Both the position numbers and the translations under genes were made by a program. Below, piece by piece: positions 35,780 through 46,946 of a DNA stretch of 64,000 nucleotides. Location of the stretch: contig JASVEC010000035.1 of assembly GCA_030770535.1 (NCBI GenBank), forward strand, positions 310,001-374,000. The letters run 5' to 3'. The notes beneath the pieces were generated by a model. That model had not been told where the DNA came from. It saw only the letters and a list, made by a program, of their open reading frames with translations, and did not search any database. Within the stretch, counting starts at the first letter, position 1, and each line of letters starts with the position of its first letter. The DNA comes from Batkoa obscura. Taxonomy: Eukaryota > Entomophthoromycota > Entomophthoromycetes > Entomophthorales > Batkoaceae.

Positions 35780-36219
35780 TGTGAAATCTGGTACTCAGTG
35801 ATTGGAATCAAAAGCAGCTATTGCCTAGTTAACTACACTATAAGTCGAAAGGCCTTAGTTTATGTGACTGAAATAGACTTGGATTATGAAAAATAATACG
35901 TAATAAGTTATGGGCTATGTAAGGCAAATAGAATAGACAATACCATTGAGTAAACTTAGTGGCTTTATTAAATGCACGAGATATTAAGGAATAGTTCAAT
36001 TAAAAAGCCTCGAGCTAGTATACTCTAAAATCTCTTTTATACTCCGAAAAGTATAGATATCAAAACAAGAGGATAACATCCTTTGAGACAAAGATAGAAA
36101 TTCTCATAGCAGATCAAACTAAGAGCGTGGGATTGGTTGTCTCTAAATTCGAGAACACAACAGCTTAAGCGATTATTATCCTATAATTAACCATGGGGCT
36201 GACAAAGCGATATTTCACA
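35780..36219 (-). mobile_element. LTR-like sequence 1 (solo LTR candidate, 440 bp)
   Basis: Bounded by TGTGAAAT and ATTTCACA, that is TG...CA with 8-bp inverted ends. Read on the minus strand it carries TATAAAAG (36041-36034) and, about 70 bp on, AATAAA, as expected of U3/R signals. Flanking bases GTTAG/GTTAC agree at four of five positions, fitting a 5-bp target duplication. It is an inverted, diverged relative of 54153-54552, with one ~60-bp length difference. No internal region (gag/pol) is present, so it reads as an old solo LTR of an unassigned LTR family. Confidence 0.7.
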
Positions 36220-36347
36220 GTTACAATACAAACTATAATAAAACAATTTAAAACTATGTCAAGTATTTTTAGCTTTCAATAAACAATTTATTTTTATAGA
36301 ATCTCAAGCGAAGTTTTTAAAATTTAGAATATTTAAAAATTACATAA

Positions 36348-36377
36348 AAAAATGAAACCAATTGGAACATCCCCATC
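36348..36377 (-). mobile_element. MITE end fragment
   Basis: ATGAAACC...ACATCCCCATCTA matches only the left-end arm of the family (reverse orientation). The rest is missing. Lies 8 bp before copy 8. Confidence 0.6.
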
Positions 36378-36385
36378 TATTATAT

Positions 36386-36488
36386 TATATAGGAGTGTTT
36401 TCATGGCTTCATCGCTTTTTCGATTTTTTAAGCGCTATTTGAGTGGGAAGGCTCAGTAAAATTCTTACAAAAAAATACATTACCATAC
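36386..36488 (+). mobile_element. MITE copy 8
   Basis: TATATAGGAGTGTTTT...TACATTACCATA ends; core TTTAAGCGCTATTTGAGTGG intact. Confidence 0.82.
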
Positions 36489-36590
36489 GTTTAAAATGTA
36501 CAGTACAATTTTTTAACTGAAAATAGCTTAAGAACTAAAAGAGATGATTATGAGTTATTGATTTTTTTTAAATATCAAAAACATATTAAG

Positions 36591-36699
36591 TATATGGGAG
36601 TATTTTTTTTAACTTCATTATTTTTTCCATTTTTTAAGCGCTATCTGAGCGGAAAATTTGTTAATAAAACTCTTGAACACAAAAATACATCCCCATATA
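36591..36699 (+). mobile_element. MITE copy 9
   Basis: TATATGGGAGTATTTT...ACATCCCCATATA ends; core TTTAAGCGCTATCTGAGCGG. Confidence 0.85.
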
Positions 36700-37616
36700 A
36701 AGTATGTAGTATTAAATGAAGCTCAATCTTGGTAGTAATTATCTAAAAAGTGTTTTTTAATGTTAAAGAACTGATTTTTTTTAGAATCACTATTATTTAT
36801 TTCTAATTATTTAAGCTATGAATAGTAAATATAAGTAATAACAGAATTAAATAAAAATTAAATTCATAGTTTCCATAAAAGCTAAAAAACGAAATAATAA
36901 TAATGCATTTAATCGGTTTAATAATACTGACAGGAATTGTTTTTAATAGAATATAACACTAATATATGATCTTAATAACCAGAAGGCTAAATAAAAAACA
37001 AACATTCTCAATGAAATTCATGAACTTAAAAATCATCAGGTATTTCGTTACACTTCATTTTATTATTTTTAAAAATACGCAAAGCTAGTAATGCTCAGTG
37101 TAGGAATTGTAAGTTTATCTGGTAACTTTTTTATACAATATTCTATTTCTTGAAACGCTATCAATATCTATTTAATCAATGTAAATGATTATTTGTACTA
37201 TAAAAACGAAACATCTGATTTTTATAAATCAGTAAGATGTCAAAGCATGCTTATTTTTTGTTTATAAAAATACAACATCGAAATTACAATCAATGCTACT
37301 TCATCAAGCTATTTGAGCTCATATCTGCCTTCTATACTATAACTTATTACTTTTACTCTATATATAACATTCTTAATTTATTATTGATCAAAATACTATA
37401 CTAAGTATTCTTAATTATTGTTTGGTGCTAAAAAAACTCTTAAATTCCAAAATTAATAGTTCAGCCGTGACTCCGAATTGATAATGAAAATACAAGTTAA
37501 GGGGCATGTCGGTAGATCTTGCTTCAGCTTCCAATTGTGCTCATTTAGGATAAATCCAACTTCAACCAAAAAAAATAAAAGCGAAAATTAAAAGAAACTT
37601 AAATTAAATTAGGAGG

Positions 37617-37624
37617 TATAAATA
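37617..37624 (+). promoter_or_regulatory. TATA box of ADH copy D
   Basis: TATAAATA 52 bp before the ATG, preceded by TTAGGAGG. Confidence 0.65.
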
Positions 37625-37668
37625 GTAGGCTAACTGTAGTAATCACTAAAACAATAATAATAATAATC

Positions 37669-38709
37669 ATGGATCTTATTAACGCCTGGGCAAGTCACGG
37701 AAAAAACGAAAAATTACAAAAGTTCACTTATGAAGCTGCTCTATTATTAGATGATGACATTGAAGTAGAAATAACCCATTGTGGTATCTGTGGATCCGAT
37801 ATCCATACCTTAGATAGTGGCTGGGGGCCAACAGAATATCCAGTAATTGTAGGTCATGAGATTATAGGTAAAGTGAGCAAATTAGGTAGTAAAGTAACCA
37901 AATTTCAACTTGGTGATAGAGTAGGTATAGGAGCACAATGTGAAGCTTGTCTTAAACCAGAATGCTATGAATGTAACTTAAAACAAGAAAACATGTGTCC
38001 AGACGCGATATGGACATACAATAATCGTAGGAAAAGGGATGGGGCTAAAGCTTATGGCGGATATGCTGAAAAGGTTAGAGTACAACATAATTTCGCTTTC
38101 AAATTACCAAATTCAATACCTTCAGATTATGCTGCTCCTTTATTATGCGCTGGCACAACAGTGTTTACGCCAATGTTAAGATATAAGCTTAAAGCTGGAG
38201 ATAACGTAGGCATCGTTGGTATTGGTGGATTGGGGCATTTGGCTATTATGTTTGCTAATAAGTTAGGATGTAATGTTACTGCTATTTCAAGATCAAATAA
38301 AAAACAAGAAGAAGCCATAGGTTACGGTGCATCAAATTTTATTGCTACTGATGATCCAGAGCAAGTAGCCAAAGGAAGTCGTACATTAAACTATTTAATT
38401 GTAACTGCATGTGCAGAAGATGCAAATTGGGAAATGTATTGTAGTTGGATGAAATTGGAGGGCAGAATCATTCTATTAGGAATACCCGAAGCCAATTTGT
38501 CAATTCCTCCTTTTGCTTTATTATTAAAAAACTTATCTGTTACTGGTAGTTTGATTGGGTCTATTAATGAAATTGAACATATGCTCCAATTTGCTGCAAA
38601 TCACAACATTCGTCCAGTTATTGAAAGATTTCCTATGAGTGAGGTTAATAATGCCGTGCAATATGTACGTGATAACAAAGTACGTTATCGAGTTGTTTTA
38701 GAAAATTAA
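37669..38709 (+). CDS. ADH6-like zinc alcohol dehydrogenase (copy D)
   Basis: Intronless, 346 residues, starting MDLINAWASHGKNEK. Zinc ligands are complete: CGICGSDIH, GHEIIG, LLCAG and the Cys set in QCEACLKPECYEC plus MCP. The dinucleotide motif is GIGGLG, and ISRSNKKQEE keeps the Ser-Arg pair that favours NADPH. The DNA is clearly diverged from copies A/B/C over most of its length. Short identical stretches remain, for example the region encoding SVTGSLIGSI shared with copy C. It ends in the family signature RDNKVRYRVVLEN. Probable cytosolic aldehyde reductase with unknown substrate. MITEs lie about 970 bp upstream and 205 bp downstream. Confidence 0.92.
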   Translation: MDLINAWASHGKNEKLQKFTYEAALLLDDDIEVEITHCGICGSDIHTLDSGWGPTEYPVIVGHEIIGKVSKLGSKVTKFQLGDRVGIGAQCEACLKPECYECNLKQENMCPDAIWTYNNRRKRDGAKAYGGYAEKVRVQHNFAFKLPNSIPSDYAAPLLCAGTTVFTPMLRYKLKAGDNVGIVGIGGLGHLAIMFANKLGCNVTAISRSNKKQEEAIGYGASNFIATDDPEQVAKGSRTLNYLIVTACAEDANWEMYCSWMKLEGRIILLGIPEANLSIPPFALLLKNLSVTGSLIGSINEIEHMLQFAANHNIRPVIERFPMSEVNNAVQYVRDNKVRYRVVLEN

Positions 38710-38913
38710 TGGCAACTTTTATATTTCTCAAATAAACTCCAGTTTTTTATTTATTAGGGTTTTCTAAAGTAGTCTAACCTTTTATGCAAAAAAATAGGTC
38801 ATAGGCTACTAATAGTCACAATTTTTAAAATTTTTAATAAAGAATTATTTTACACAAATATCCTAATTTTATTACAACTATAAAAAATCAATCAGTTATA
38901 TTCCATAACCACC

Positions 38914-39020
38914 AATGGGAGTGTTTTTTTTAATTTCATTATTTTTTCCATTTTTTAAGCGCTACTTAAAGTGGAGATTTTGTTGGTAAAATTCTTAAAC
39001 ACAAAAGTACATCCTCAATA
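38914..39020 (+). mobile_element. MITE copy 10
   Basis: CCAATGGGAGTGTTTT...TACATCCTCAATA ends; core TTTAAGCGCTACTTAAAGTGG. Confidence 0.8.
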
Positions 39021-39098
39021 ATGAAATATTAATTGCTTTCTATTGATTTAAAATAGCTGGTCAAAAGTTTGAAACTAATATAGCAAAGAATTTTATTG

Positions 39099-39198
39099 AT
39101 ATGGGGTGTTTTTTTAGCTTCATTACTTTTTTTTATTTTTTCCGCTTAATAGTACTTGAGATGAAGAAGGTAATGAAGCTAAAAAAACATCCCCATAT
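39099..39198. mobile_element. MITE copy 11, symmetric foldback variant
   Basis: Both arms derive from the same family end. The left arm ATGGGGTGTTTTTTTAGCTT is complemented by the right arm AAGCTAAAAAAACATCCCCA. The usual AAAATTCTTAAACAC end is absent. A true palindromic rearrangement of the MITE. Confidence 0.8.
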
Positions 39199-39993
39199 AG
39201 TTAATAATTTTTTTTGATTGGAACTTATTTCCTTTGATAATTAAGCCTAATTTTACAAAATAGTTTTATAGTTATTATTTTGCAACTTGAATCACAAAAA
39301 AAGGTCAGACCACTTAGAAAAATCCTAATATTTTACTAATTCCTAGCATATAACTTAAATTGAGTTAGTAGTTTTGGTTTTATATTTAAATGAACAAATT
39401 GTTGGGTGCAAAAAAATACTCCCAAATTGTATAACAAACATTTTTTTGAAATTAATTAAAAATATTCTAAGCTGTTATTAAAACAGCCTAATCTTTTACA
39501 AAAAGTAAAAGGAAGTATATTTTGTTAGACTAAAAAGTTAGTTAAAAGGATAGTTTTTCTTAAAATACTAGTTAGGTAATTTTTTGGAATCCTAAATCCC
39601 AAATTAACTAGATAAAACAAGATTTTAGCAGTAGCATTGAACATAAATTTAATTTCAATTTATAATAAAGTATTTCAATTGCCAAATATGTCATATAGTT
39701 TTTATCTACATTAAATTCCAAAACCTGAAAATCCCTAATCTATAGTTCAGTTTGTGATATCAAAATGTGATAACAAGAATGACAAAAAATTGATCCATTT
39801 AACTAAACAATATATATTGATCTCGTAATAATTATAATACATTATTTAAAAATTGCATTTAACAGTGTGAAAATTCATCAGATTATAGCCAAATAAATTC
39901 CACAACTTTCTAAATAAAGTAAACCCATCTCGAATTTGATGTTGCCATAACTTAAGGGAGGAAACTTGATCTAGCTTAATTTAAACAAAAAAC

Positions 39994-40001
39994 TATAAAT
40001 A
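39994..40001 (+). promoter_or_regulatory. TATA box of ADH copy E
   Basis: TATAAATA 43 bp before the ATG. Confidence 0.6.
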
Positions 40002-40036
40002 ATCATTACTTTCCCACTAACTTACTCATTAAAATA

Positions 40037-41076
40037 ATGGAAATAATAAAAGGGTGGGCATGTTTTGGAAAAGGCCAAGCCTTAATAAAGTTCGAATATG
40101 AGGTACCTCCTATCCTGGACGACTTTATTGAAGTTGAAATCACACATTGTGGTATCTGTGGCTCTGACATCCACATGCTAGATTCTGCTTTTGTACCAAT
40201 GAAATATCCAATAATTGTAGGCCATGAGATAGTTGGTAGAATATCAAAATTAGGCAGTAAAGTTTCTGGTTTTCAGCTTGGCTCTAGGATAGGGATAGGT
40301 CCACAATGTCAAGCCTGTTTCTCTTCCGATTGTGCCTCTTGCCTTTATCAACAAGAAAATATGTGTGACAAAGCGATATGGACCTATTGTAATAAGACTA
40401 AAAAGGATGCAACTCAAGCATATGGCGGATATGCCGAAAGAATTAGGGTTATGGCGCAGTTTGCTTATTTAATACCTGAAAATATCCCCAGTGATTATGC
40501 GGCACCTCTACTATGCGCTGGAACAACCATTTATGCCTCACTGGCTAGATTGAATATACATAAAAAACACAAAGTTGGTATCTTTGGTATCGGTGGGTTG
40601 GGCCACTTATCGGTAATGTTTTGTAAAGCTATGGGGCTTGATATAACAGCATTTTCTAGTTCTGAATCCAAAAGGAGAGATACAATGGAACTAGGTGTGA
40701 ATAAGTTTATAAATGTACAAAATGAAGAGCAAAGCTTATCAGTAAAGGATAGTATTGATTATTTATTTATAACAGGAATATGGAAGGAGATACATGGGAG
40801 CAATATATTAAGTTTATGAAACATCATGGACATATTGTTTTATTAAGTATATCTAAGAATGACTTAGTTATCAATCCTTTGCTATTACTATTTAAAAGCA
40901 TTACTATATCTTCAAGTTTGTTTGGTTCTATTAAAGAAACAAAAGAAATGTTAGACTTTGCTTTGAAACACAATATTCGTCCCAAGGTTGAGAAATTTCC
41001 TATGAGTGAAGTTAATACTGCTATATCCTTAGTAAGAAAGGGTGGGGTTCGATACAGAATTGTTTTGGAAAATTGA
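40037..41076 (+). pseudogene. ADH6-like zinc alcohol dehydrogenase with one frameshift (copy E)
   Basis: Full-length, intronless relative of copy D, starting MEIIKGWACFGK and ending RKGGVRYRIVLEN. Zinc ligands (CGICGSDIH, GHEIVG, CQACFSSDCASC, LLCAG) and GIGGLG are present. The frame changes once near 40770-40785: the first frame ends in ITGIWKEIHG, while homology continues in another frame from EGDTWEQYIKFM. Comparison with the TSNAKDSQW segment of other copies suggests a single-base loss. A splice site does not explain it. Otherwise the gene is clean and keeps a TATA box, so it is a very young pseudogene or a sequencing error. At the cofactor position it has FSSSESKR, with Ser in place of Arg. 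Confidence 0.85.
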
Positions 41077-41242
41077 TTTTGTTCCTTTTTTAAATTAATA
41101 AATCCTTTTGATCATTATTAGATATGTAGTTTATTTCTATTTTGTTAAAGTATTTTGATTTTAATATTAGTTTTAAAAACTGCTAACTTTTTTTTACTAT
41201 TAGTCAATATATTTAACGAATAAAACCTATTTTAAAATGAGA

Positions 41243-41342
41243 ATATGGGAATGTTTTTTGTTTCATCGTTTTTTTCATTTTTTAAGCGCTATTTGAGTGG
41301 AAAAGCTATCAGTAAAATTCTTAAAAAATACATCTTCATATA
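41243..41342 (+). mobile_element. MITE copy 12
   Basis: ATATGGGAATGTTTT...TACATCTTCATATA ends; core TTTAAGCGCTATTTGAGTGG intact. Confidence 0.82.
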
Positions 41343-42223
41343 GTAAATTTTAAATTTATAATTATTTATAGCAAATAAAACTTTGATAAAGCTATTTTTT
41401 ATTATTATATAAGCTAAAAAAATTAGTGATTTATAAAAGCAATTATTAAAACAATCATAGAATACTTATGTAAACGCATATTAGAAGAAACCATAGTAGC
41501 AAATTAAGTGCTAGAATCCTTAAAGTGGAGCGCTTGCTCCTCAAACAATGCTTTGACTCTTTGGGGATCTTAGTATATTGTTTTCATTATTCAACTTCCA
41601 AACCAAAATATACTTTAGATAATAATCGTCAAGTATAATACCATTGTATAAAAAACTTTATTTAATGAGCTGTTTTTATAAAAGAACAGTTTGCAGTCAA
41701 ATATTTCTCGCTGCTTTAACTTATGGTCAATTTTATTTAATACGAATTTAATGCTATAAAAAGGGTTAAAATTGCTCTAAAACCTTTTATAGAAATAAGT
41801 TATCTTTTTATAAGTTAGTATTTAATAAGTTTGAAAGAAAGGAATTCGAAACAACATAGAATACTGCTAAATTTAAAGCGAAAATTTTACTCAAAAGGTG
41901 CAACTTATAAAGTTTGAGGAATGCTTACATGTACTGAATGTAATGAATTATTTTTGATTGTCATAAATTTTTATAAATCACTTGAAAAACAAAAATTAGA
42001 GTAAGGAATTTTGCAAACAATTTAAAAAATTAATTCAGCAAACAATTTAAAATCCAAAATCCCACTATTTCATTGGCTTTTTCCCAGCCAGCTTAAAATT
42101 TTTTTTCGTGCAAAAGGCAGGGGTTGATTGGATGAACGATTGGAGAAAATTTACCACTAGTGCTAGCTTATCACCTTCTTTTGCTCATTACCTATCCCTT
42201 CTTTGGTTTTAATTGACAAGAAT

Positions 42224-42320
42224 GTAAGTATGCTCTTCAATTTTACACCAACTTTTTTTACACCATCAACAATCAAAAAAAAATATATCAACTATGATAC
42301 TAACTTTGATAAACTCGTAG
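42224..42320 (+). other. Possible 5'-UTR intron of RPL30
   Basis: GTAAGT at 42224 and a pyrimidine-poor ...CTCGTAG ending at 42320 bracket 97 bp just before the RPL30 ATG. Leader introns are common in fungal ribosomal genes. No transcript evidence is available. Confidence 0.35.
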
Positions 42321-42324
42321 TAAA

Positions 42325-42707
42325 ATGGTTAACGTTAAGAAAACAAAAAAGTCTTCTGAGTCCATCAACTCCCGTCTTGCTCTTGTAATGAAGAGTGGTA
42401 AATACCATCTCGGTTACAAATCAACCCTTAAGAGCGTACGTGAAGGTAAAGCCAAGCTTATCCTTATCTCCGCTAATTGCCCACCTCTCAGAAAATCTGA
42501 GATCGAATATTACGCTATGTTGTCCAAGACTGGTGTTCACCATTATACTGGAAGTATGGTTTTTAAGTTGAGATAATTTAAATAGTATATTAATATAAAA
42601 TTTTAGACAATATTGAACTTGGTACCGCTTGTGGTAAATACTTTCGTGTTGGTGTACTTTCAATCACTGATGGTGGTGACTCAGATATCATCAAGAGCAC
42701 TGAATAA
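42325..42707 (+). CDS. RPL30: 60S ribosomal protein L30 (eL30)
   Basis: Two exons, 42325-42553 and 42607-42707, split by a 53-bp GTATGG...TTTTAG intron, give 109 residues. The sequence [20 protein letters not shown], then [35 protein letters not shown] and [20 protein letters not shown], is unmistakable eL30. The splice site falls inside the Asn codon after HHYTG. eL30 sits at the subunit interface of the large ribosomal subunit; in yeast it also regulates its own splicing. The C-terminus (SDIIKSTE) is a few residues shorter than in animals. Codon use is of the highly expressed type, unlike the neighbouring ADH genes. Confidence 0.96.
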
Positions 42708-43840
42708 GCGTTAAGCTAAAAATGTTTAATAAATTCAGCTTTATATAGGCCACTAACTTAACCTGTAAAAGTCAAAAATAATTAATATATTGAATATACA
42801 TTTTATGTGGAAAGTTTTATGACGAATAGTGTTTTATTTTAAAGTTTATTAAATCAATTTGCCGTATGGTCAAATTTAAGTCAAATGGTCTTTATTGATA
42901 GAGCTATGTTTGTTGCCACTTTAAAGGTAGTTTACGTTTTTATTTAATATTTAAGGCAACCGGTTAATAATTACCCAGTTTAAATTCATGGGAATACTAT
43001 AAACGGATTTGAGAATTGCAATAACTATTAAGAAAAGTATGGTATAGAATCAGTTCATTGTAGATTTTTAATTTATAGTCCATTTGATACAATGTTATGA
43101 TAGTTATTAGGTTTAGATAAACAATAATGTAATTTAATGAAGTAATAGTTATATGTTCAAACAATTAGAATATTTATGTTATTTTTTAAAAAATTTGTAA
43201 TAAAAAAATATTTTCGTATATTTGACTTTTTATCAAATTCGATTAGATATTTTGTTTATAATAGCTGATTTTTGTTATACTTTATACTCTACTATAAGGA
43301 AACTTGAGATAATATTTAAAAAGAATAATAAATAAAGTTATCTTTAATTTATACTTTATAAGTCTAATTGGATTACATTTTTAATTTTTGTCTATTAATA
43401 TTTCATTTAGCAAGTAAAAAAATGAGTAAATCTCAATTTTTATTAAGTATTATAACTTTAATCAACAAAACCAGAATTAAAAACAATAAAATTAAAGATA
43501 AAATAAAACTTCATCCGTTTATCAATATATTAAAATTATTTAAAAACAAAATTACTAATATATGATTAAATAATAAAACAAGACAAGGTTTTAGAAAATA
43601 AAAAAAAAAATTTATTAGTTTTTTTTGTTAAAGTATTCAAATAAATCATTACAATTAAAATATTTAAATTTTCATATAAATTAATCTTAAGAATGTTCAC
43701 AATAACTAACAAAACTTAAGAAAAACTAAAATCTTTATTAGAGCATAAATTAAAGTTCATTAAAGAACATGTGTTTAGTATAAATTTAATTAAAACATGG
43801 TTTACCCTATAAACAATAAACAAGAAAAAGAATCATTCTT
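42708..43840. other. AT-rich spacer between convergent genes
   Basis: 1.1 kb between the RPL30 stop (+) and the STE11-like stop (-). Long for a convergent gap. A 65-codon AT-rich frame at 43368-43565 looks like chance. No repeat is recognised. Confidence 0.5.
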
Positions 43841-46800
43841 TCACTCCCCATTTTCCATGGCCAACTCAAAATTAGCAAAGTCTGGCTTATCTAATTTAGG
43901 TGTAGAGGGTGGTACAGGTACATCAGTAACAAAAGGGTGTGAAATTAATGCTGAGGATGATGGTCTATTCTCATGTTTTCTAATCAAAGATTAATGTAAG
44001 CTTAAAAACAAATTAAAAAACTTACGGTTGTAAACTGGCCGCTAAAAACTCAGCAGCAACTTCCGAAATTCCCTGAGGTAAATCTGGGGCTGAGTAAGAT
44101 CCTATTTTAAAGATTGCCTCTACCTGAGTAGAGTTTGGGAATGGGTGATTTCCAGACAGCATTTCAATTACTAAACAACCTAAAGACCAGATATCCGCTT
44201 TACGTGTATAATGGGTCTGCTTAACCACCTCTGGTGCCATCCAATATACTGAACCTTGTAATGAAGTTCTCTGTGGTGTTATCACCGACATTACTGAATC
44301 CTGTACCTTTTTGGATACTCCAAAATCCGCTATTTTAACATTATCTTGGTCATCAACTAATATATTCCCACCCTTGATATCACGATGTATGATATTATTT
44401 GAATGTAGATACTCCAATCCATTCAATATTTGTTTAACATAATACCTCGTCCTTAACTCGGTAAACTTTCCCTTTTCTGCTAAGCGAGCAGCCACTGAAC
44501 CTCCTGGTACATATTCCAAAAAGATATTCAAATGTGTTTCTGTAGAAATCGAGCCTAGGTATTGTACAATGTTTGGATGACACAACTCCCTCATCAACCC
44601 AATCTCTTTTTTTAAGCTGGATACTTGATCTACCTTTTGTCGGTTTTCTGTTTTAGAAGTTGTGGTGGGTAGTTCTACCTGTTTCACTGCCATCACTAGT
44701 TTGGTGCTTGGATTTAATCCTAAATAAACACTACCAAATGAACCAGCCCCTATCATCGCTCCTTGAATCCAACCTTCCATATCCATTGATATTCTTGCCT
44801 TTGCTTTTTTAGCCCCATCGAAATCATCAATAATAATTTCATCATTTAGTTTCACCTCAACTTTTGTCTCTTCTTCTCCCTCCTCTTCTTCAATTTCTGA
44901 AGTAGCAGACACATTCTTTTCCTCTTCAGATAGATTATTGGATTCTGTTGTCTGTGGTGATAACAATTGATTTTCTAAACTTGGCGATAAAGTGAATGAA
45001 CTAAGTGCCTGAGAATCAGACTTGGATTTTAAATCTTCATTATCCGTGATAATTTTAATGTCATCATTTGACAAGACCGCTGCAATTGAGGGTTGGTTAT
45101 TGGTAGGGGATTGTATAGGAGAAGGGTCGAGCACATAATTACCTTCCATTTCAGAATCTGAAAATGTTTCATGAATGGGTGATAGGTTAGCGTAATTAGG
45201 TAAGTTATCGATGCCCAATTTATGAATGTTATTTCTTTTGGTTGATTTTGAGCTTTTTAGCGGTTTATTTACTTTAAATTCTTCCTCCTTTTTACCTTTC
45301 TGTTGTTTTTTAATTAAATGTCGATTTAAATTTTGAATCGGGAAATACTGTGCTAAATTCGAAGTAATTTGTTGAGATGGTGGTCGATGAGCAAATAATT
45401 TAGAATGTCTATTTGATTTCTCATTAAAGTTATTAACCGCTCCTACCTCTACCCCAGCCAATAAGCCTCTATCAGTGTGCTCTTTATTCTGCTCTGCTAA
45501 TCTTTTCACTCTTTCCTGCTGTAACTCCAAATGAGATTTCGGTGAATACCTCTTCCTCAGTATAAACTTATCCTTATCTGGATGGGATGGACTATTGCAT
45601 ATTTGCATTAATTCATCGTCATTTAAAAGCTTTGCTGTAGCTCCAGAAGCCACAAAGATTGCATAATTATCCGCTGAGTCTTGTAATGAAAATTTAGCTA
45701 GCACTCGGTTCATAATTGACTTGGCATCACCCAATGCATTCTTTAAATTCACGACCAACACCTGTCCTCCATCTCCCACTACCCTAACACAATACTTTTG
45801 TACATTGTCCAAGTTCATGATATTGGTTTCATGATCACGCGGTGATGGAGTAGTTAAGCTATAGTTGGATAAAGGGCTTTGCGTTGAAGCAGCGATTTGG
45901 TTATGTATTTGGGGAGGAAAGTAAGCAGCTTGGGCACTTAAGCTTAATGGGGATGGATTGGGTGGAGTGGAATTGAAAAAAGATTTGGCAGAGTGAGGGC
46001 CATTTTTCGATTCTACTATTCTTAGATTACCTGCACTTCTTTGTGGCCTCAGTGTTAAATCAGGCGTTAATTTTTTTGCCCTGCTTAATCTATTACTCAT
46101 TTCTGGGATGCTATGGGTGTTATTATCCTATTGATTATTGCTTTATGAAATTAATTTAGGCTTTATATAATTAATTACCTGGCTAAAAGCGGATTCTTTA
46201 AATTGACTTAAAGTGTCATGCTTTAATTTTTTAATTGAATGTAAAATCTTTACTCTCTCACCTACTGTTTTTACGCCCATCTGTTTTAGTAAGGTGTTAG
46301 TTAACTCCAATAAAACTTCACCATTGATATCATTATCTAAAATCCATGTTATTTTATTTTTACTTTATTATATTCTACTATCAATGTTACCTAAAAACAG
46401 TTCACAATATTCTCTTAAATTATGATCTTCCAACCATTTTTTCACGCTGCCTGTTGACCAGTTTAAAATGCCTTTTAAAAACTTTTCATTATTTTCGTCT
46501 TCGTCAAGTTTGAATTGTTGTCTTAAAGAATCTACACTAACTATTTTAGGGATTTCTCTACCAAGCCTTAACCCCTCTTTATTTCTTTGACTTTCATTTG
46601 TATGATATTGATTAAACCTCATATTGTTGTGTGGACTTGGTGACGTAAAATATGGATTAGTGTTCAATCGATGGTTATTATTGTTTATAACACTTCCAAG
46701 CTCACTTTTCTTTTCTTTTTTCCCAGCTGATAGTGGGGGTATATAAAGTTTGTTTTTATATTCTTGTTTGAACCCCTGATTTAGATTAGTTGTGTGAGTT

Positions 46801-46946
46801 GTTACTATATTATCTTGATTTTTAGATGTATTATTTATTCTAGTTGTAAAGTTGATATTCATAGGGTTAATCCGATTTCCTCTCCTATCACTTCCTATTT
46901 CGCCTTTTGTTCCATACCGGTATGTTTCTTCAATATTATCGTTCAT
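43841..46946 (-). CDS. STE11: Ste11/Byr2-type MAP kinase kinase kinase (SAM + RA + kinase)
   Basis: Four exons (46946-46391, 46336-46179, 46127-44026, 43979-43841) keep phase and give 984 residues. A SAM domain spans the first intron (about residues 165-225, STGSVKKWLEDHNLREYCEL then GERVKILHSIKKLK). A Ras-associating-type domain follows (about 340-435, starting KYCVRVVGDG and ending KFILRKRY). The kinase domain is C-terminal. It has the glycine loop GAGSFGSVYLG, Lys in MAVKQVEL, catalytic HRDIKGGNIL, ADFGVSKK, MAPEVV, and a last exon with RPSSSALISHPFV. This architecture is that of fungal Ste11/Byr2, the MAPKKK of mating, filamentation and osmostress. The acidic stretch before the kinase (EEEEGEEE) is low complexity. 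A short ORF on the opposite strand of exon 4 is only a shadow. Confidence 0.93.

Larger units (their letters stand above)
34512..37668. other. Repeat-rich spacer between ADH copies C and D
   Basis: 3.2 kb holding four full MITEs, one MITE fragment, one LTR-like sequence and an AATAAAA microsatellite. The short open frame 35205-35405 lies over a MITE and is not a gene. The last ~900 bp before ADH D show nothing but AT-rich DNA and a TATA box. Confidence 0.7.
38710..40036. other. Spacer between ADH copies D and E
   Basis: AT-rich, with two MITEs (38914-39020 and the foldback form 39099-39198) and the TATA box of copy E. Nothing else is seen. Confidence 0.6.
41077..42324. other. Spacer, ADH copy E to RPL30
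   Basis: Contains MITE copy 12 (41243-41342) and, next to RPL30, a possible 5'-UTR intron. The rest is AT-rich with no recognised feature. Confidence 0.55.

Noticed and set aside
35780-36219. Reading the LTR-like pair as another MITE family
   Set aside because: TG...CA ends, TATA then AATAAA signals, 400-440 bp size and a near 5-bp flank match fit an LTR better than a DNA transposon, though the inverted termini are 8 bp.
43368-43565. 65-codon frame between RPL30 and STE11
   Set aside because: Composition is almost only Lys/Ile/Asn/Phe/Leu, as expected from random AT-rich DNA; no conserved motif.
43797-43994. 65-codon frame on the + strand
   Set aside because: Antisense to the last exon of the STE11-like gene, which has the conserved RPSSSALISHPFV end and correct splice phase.
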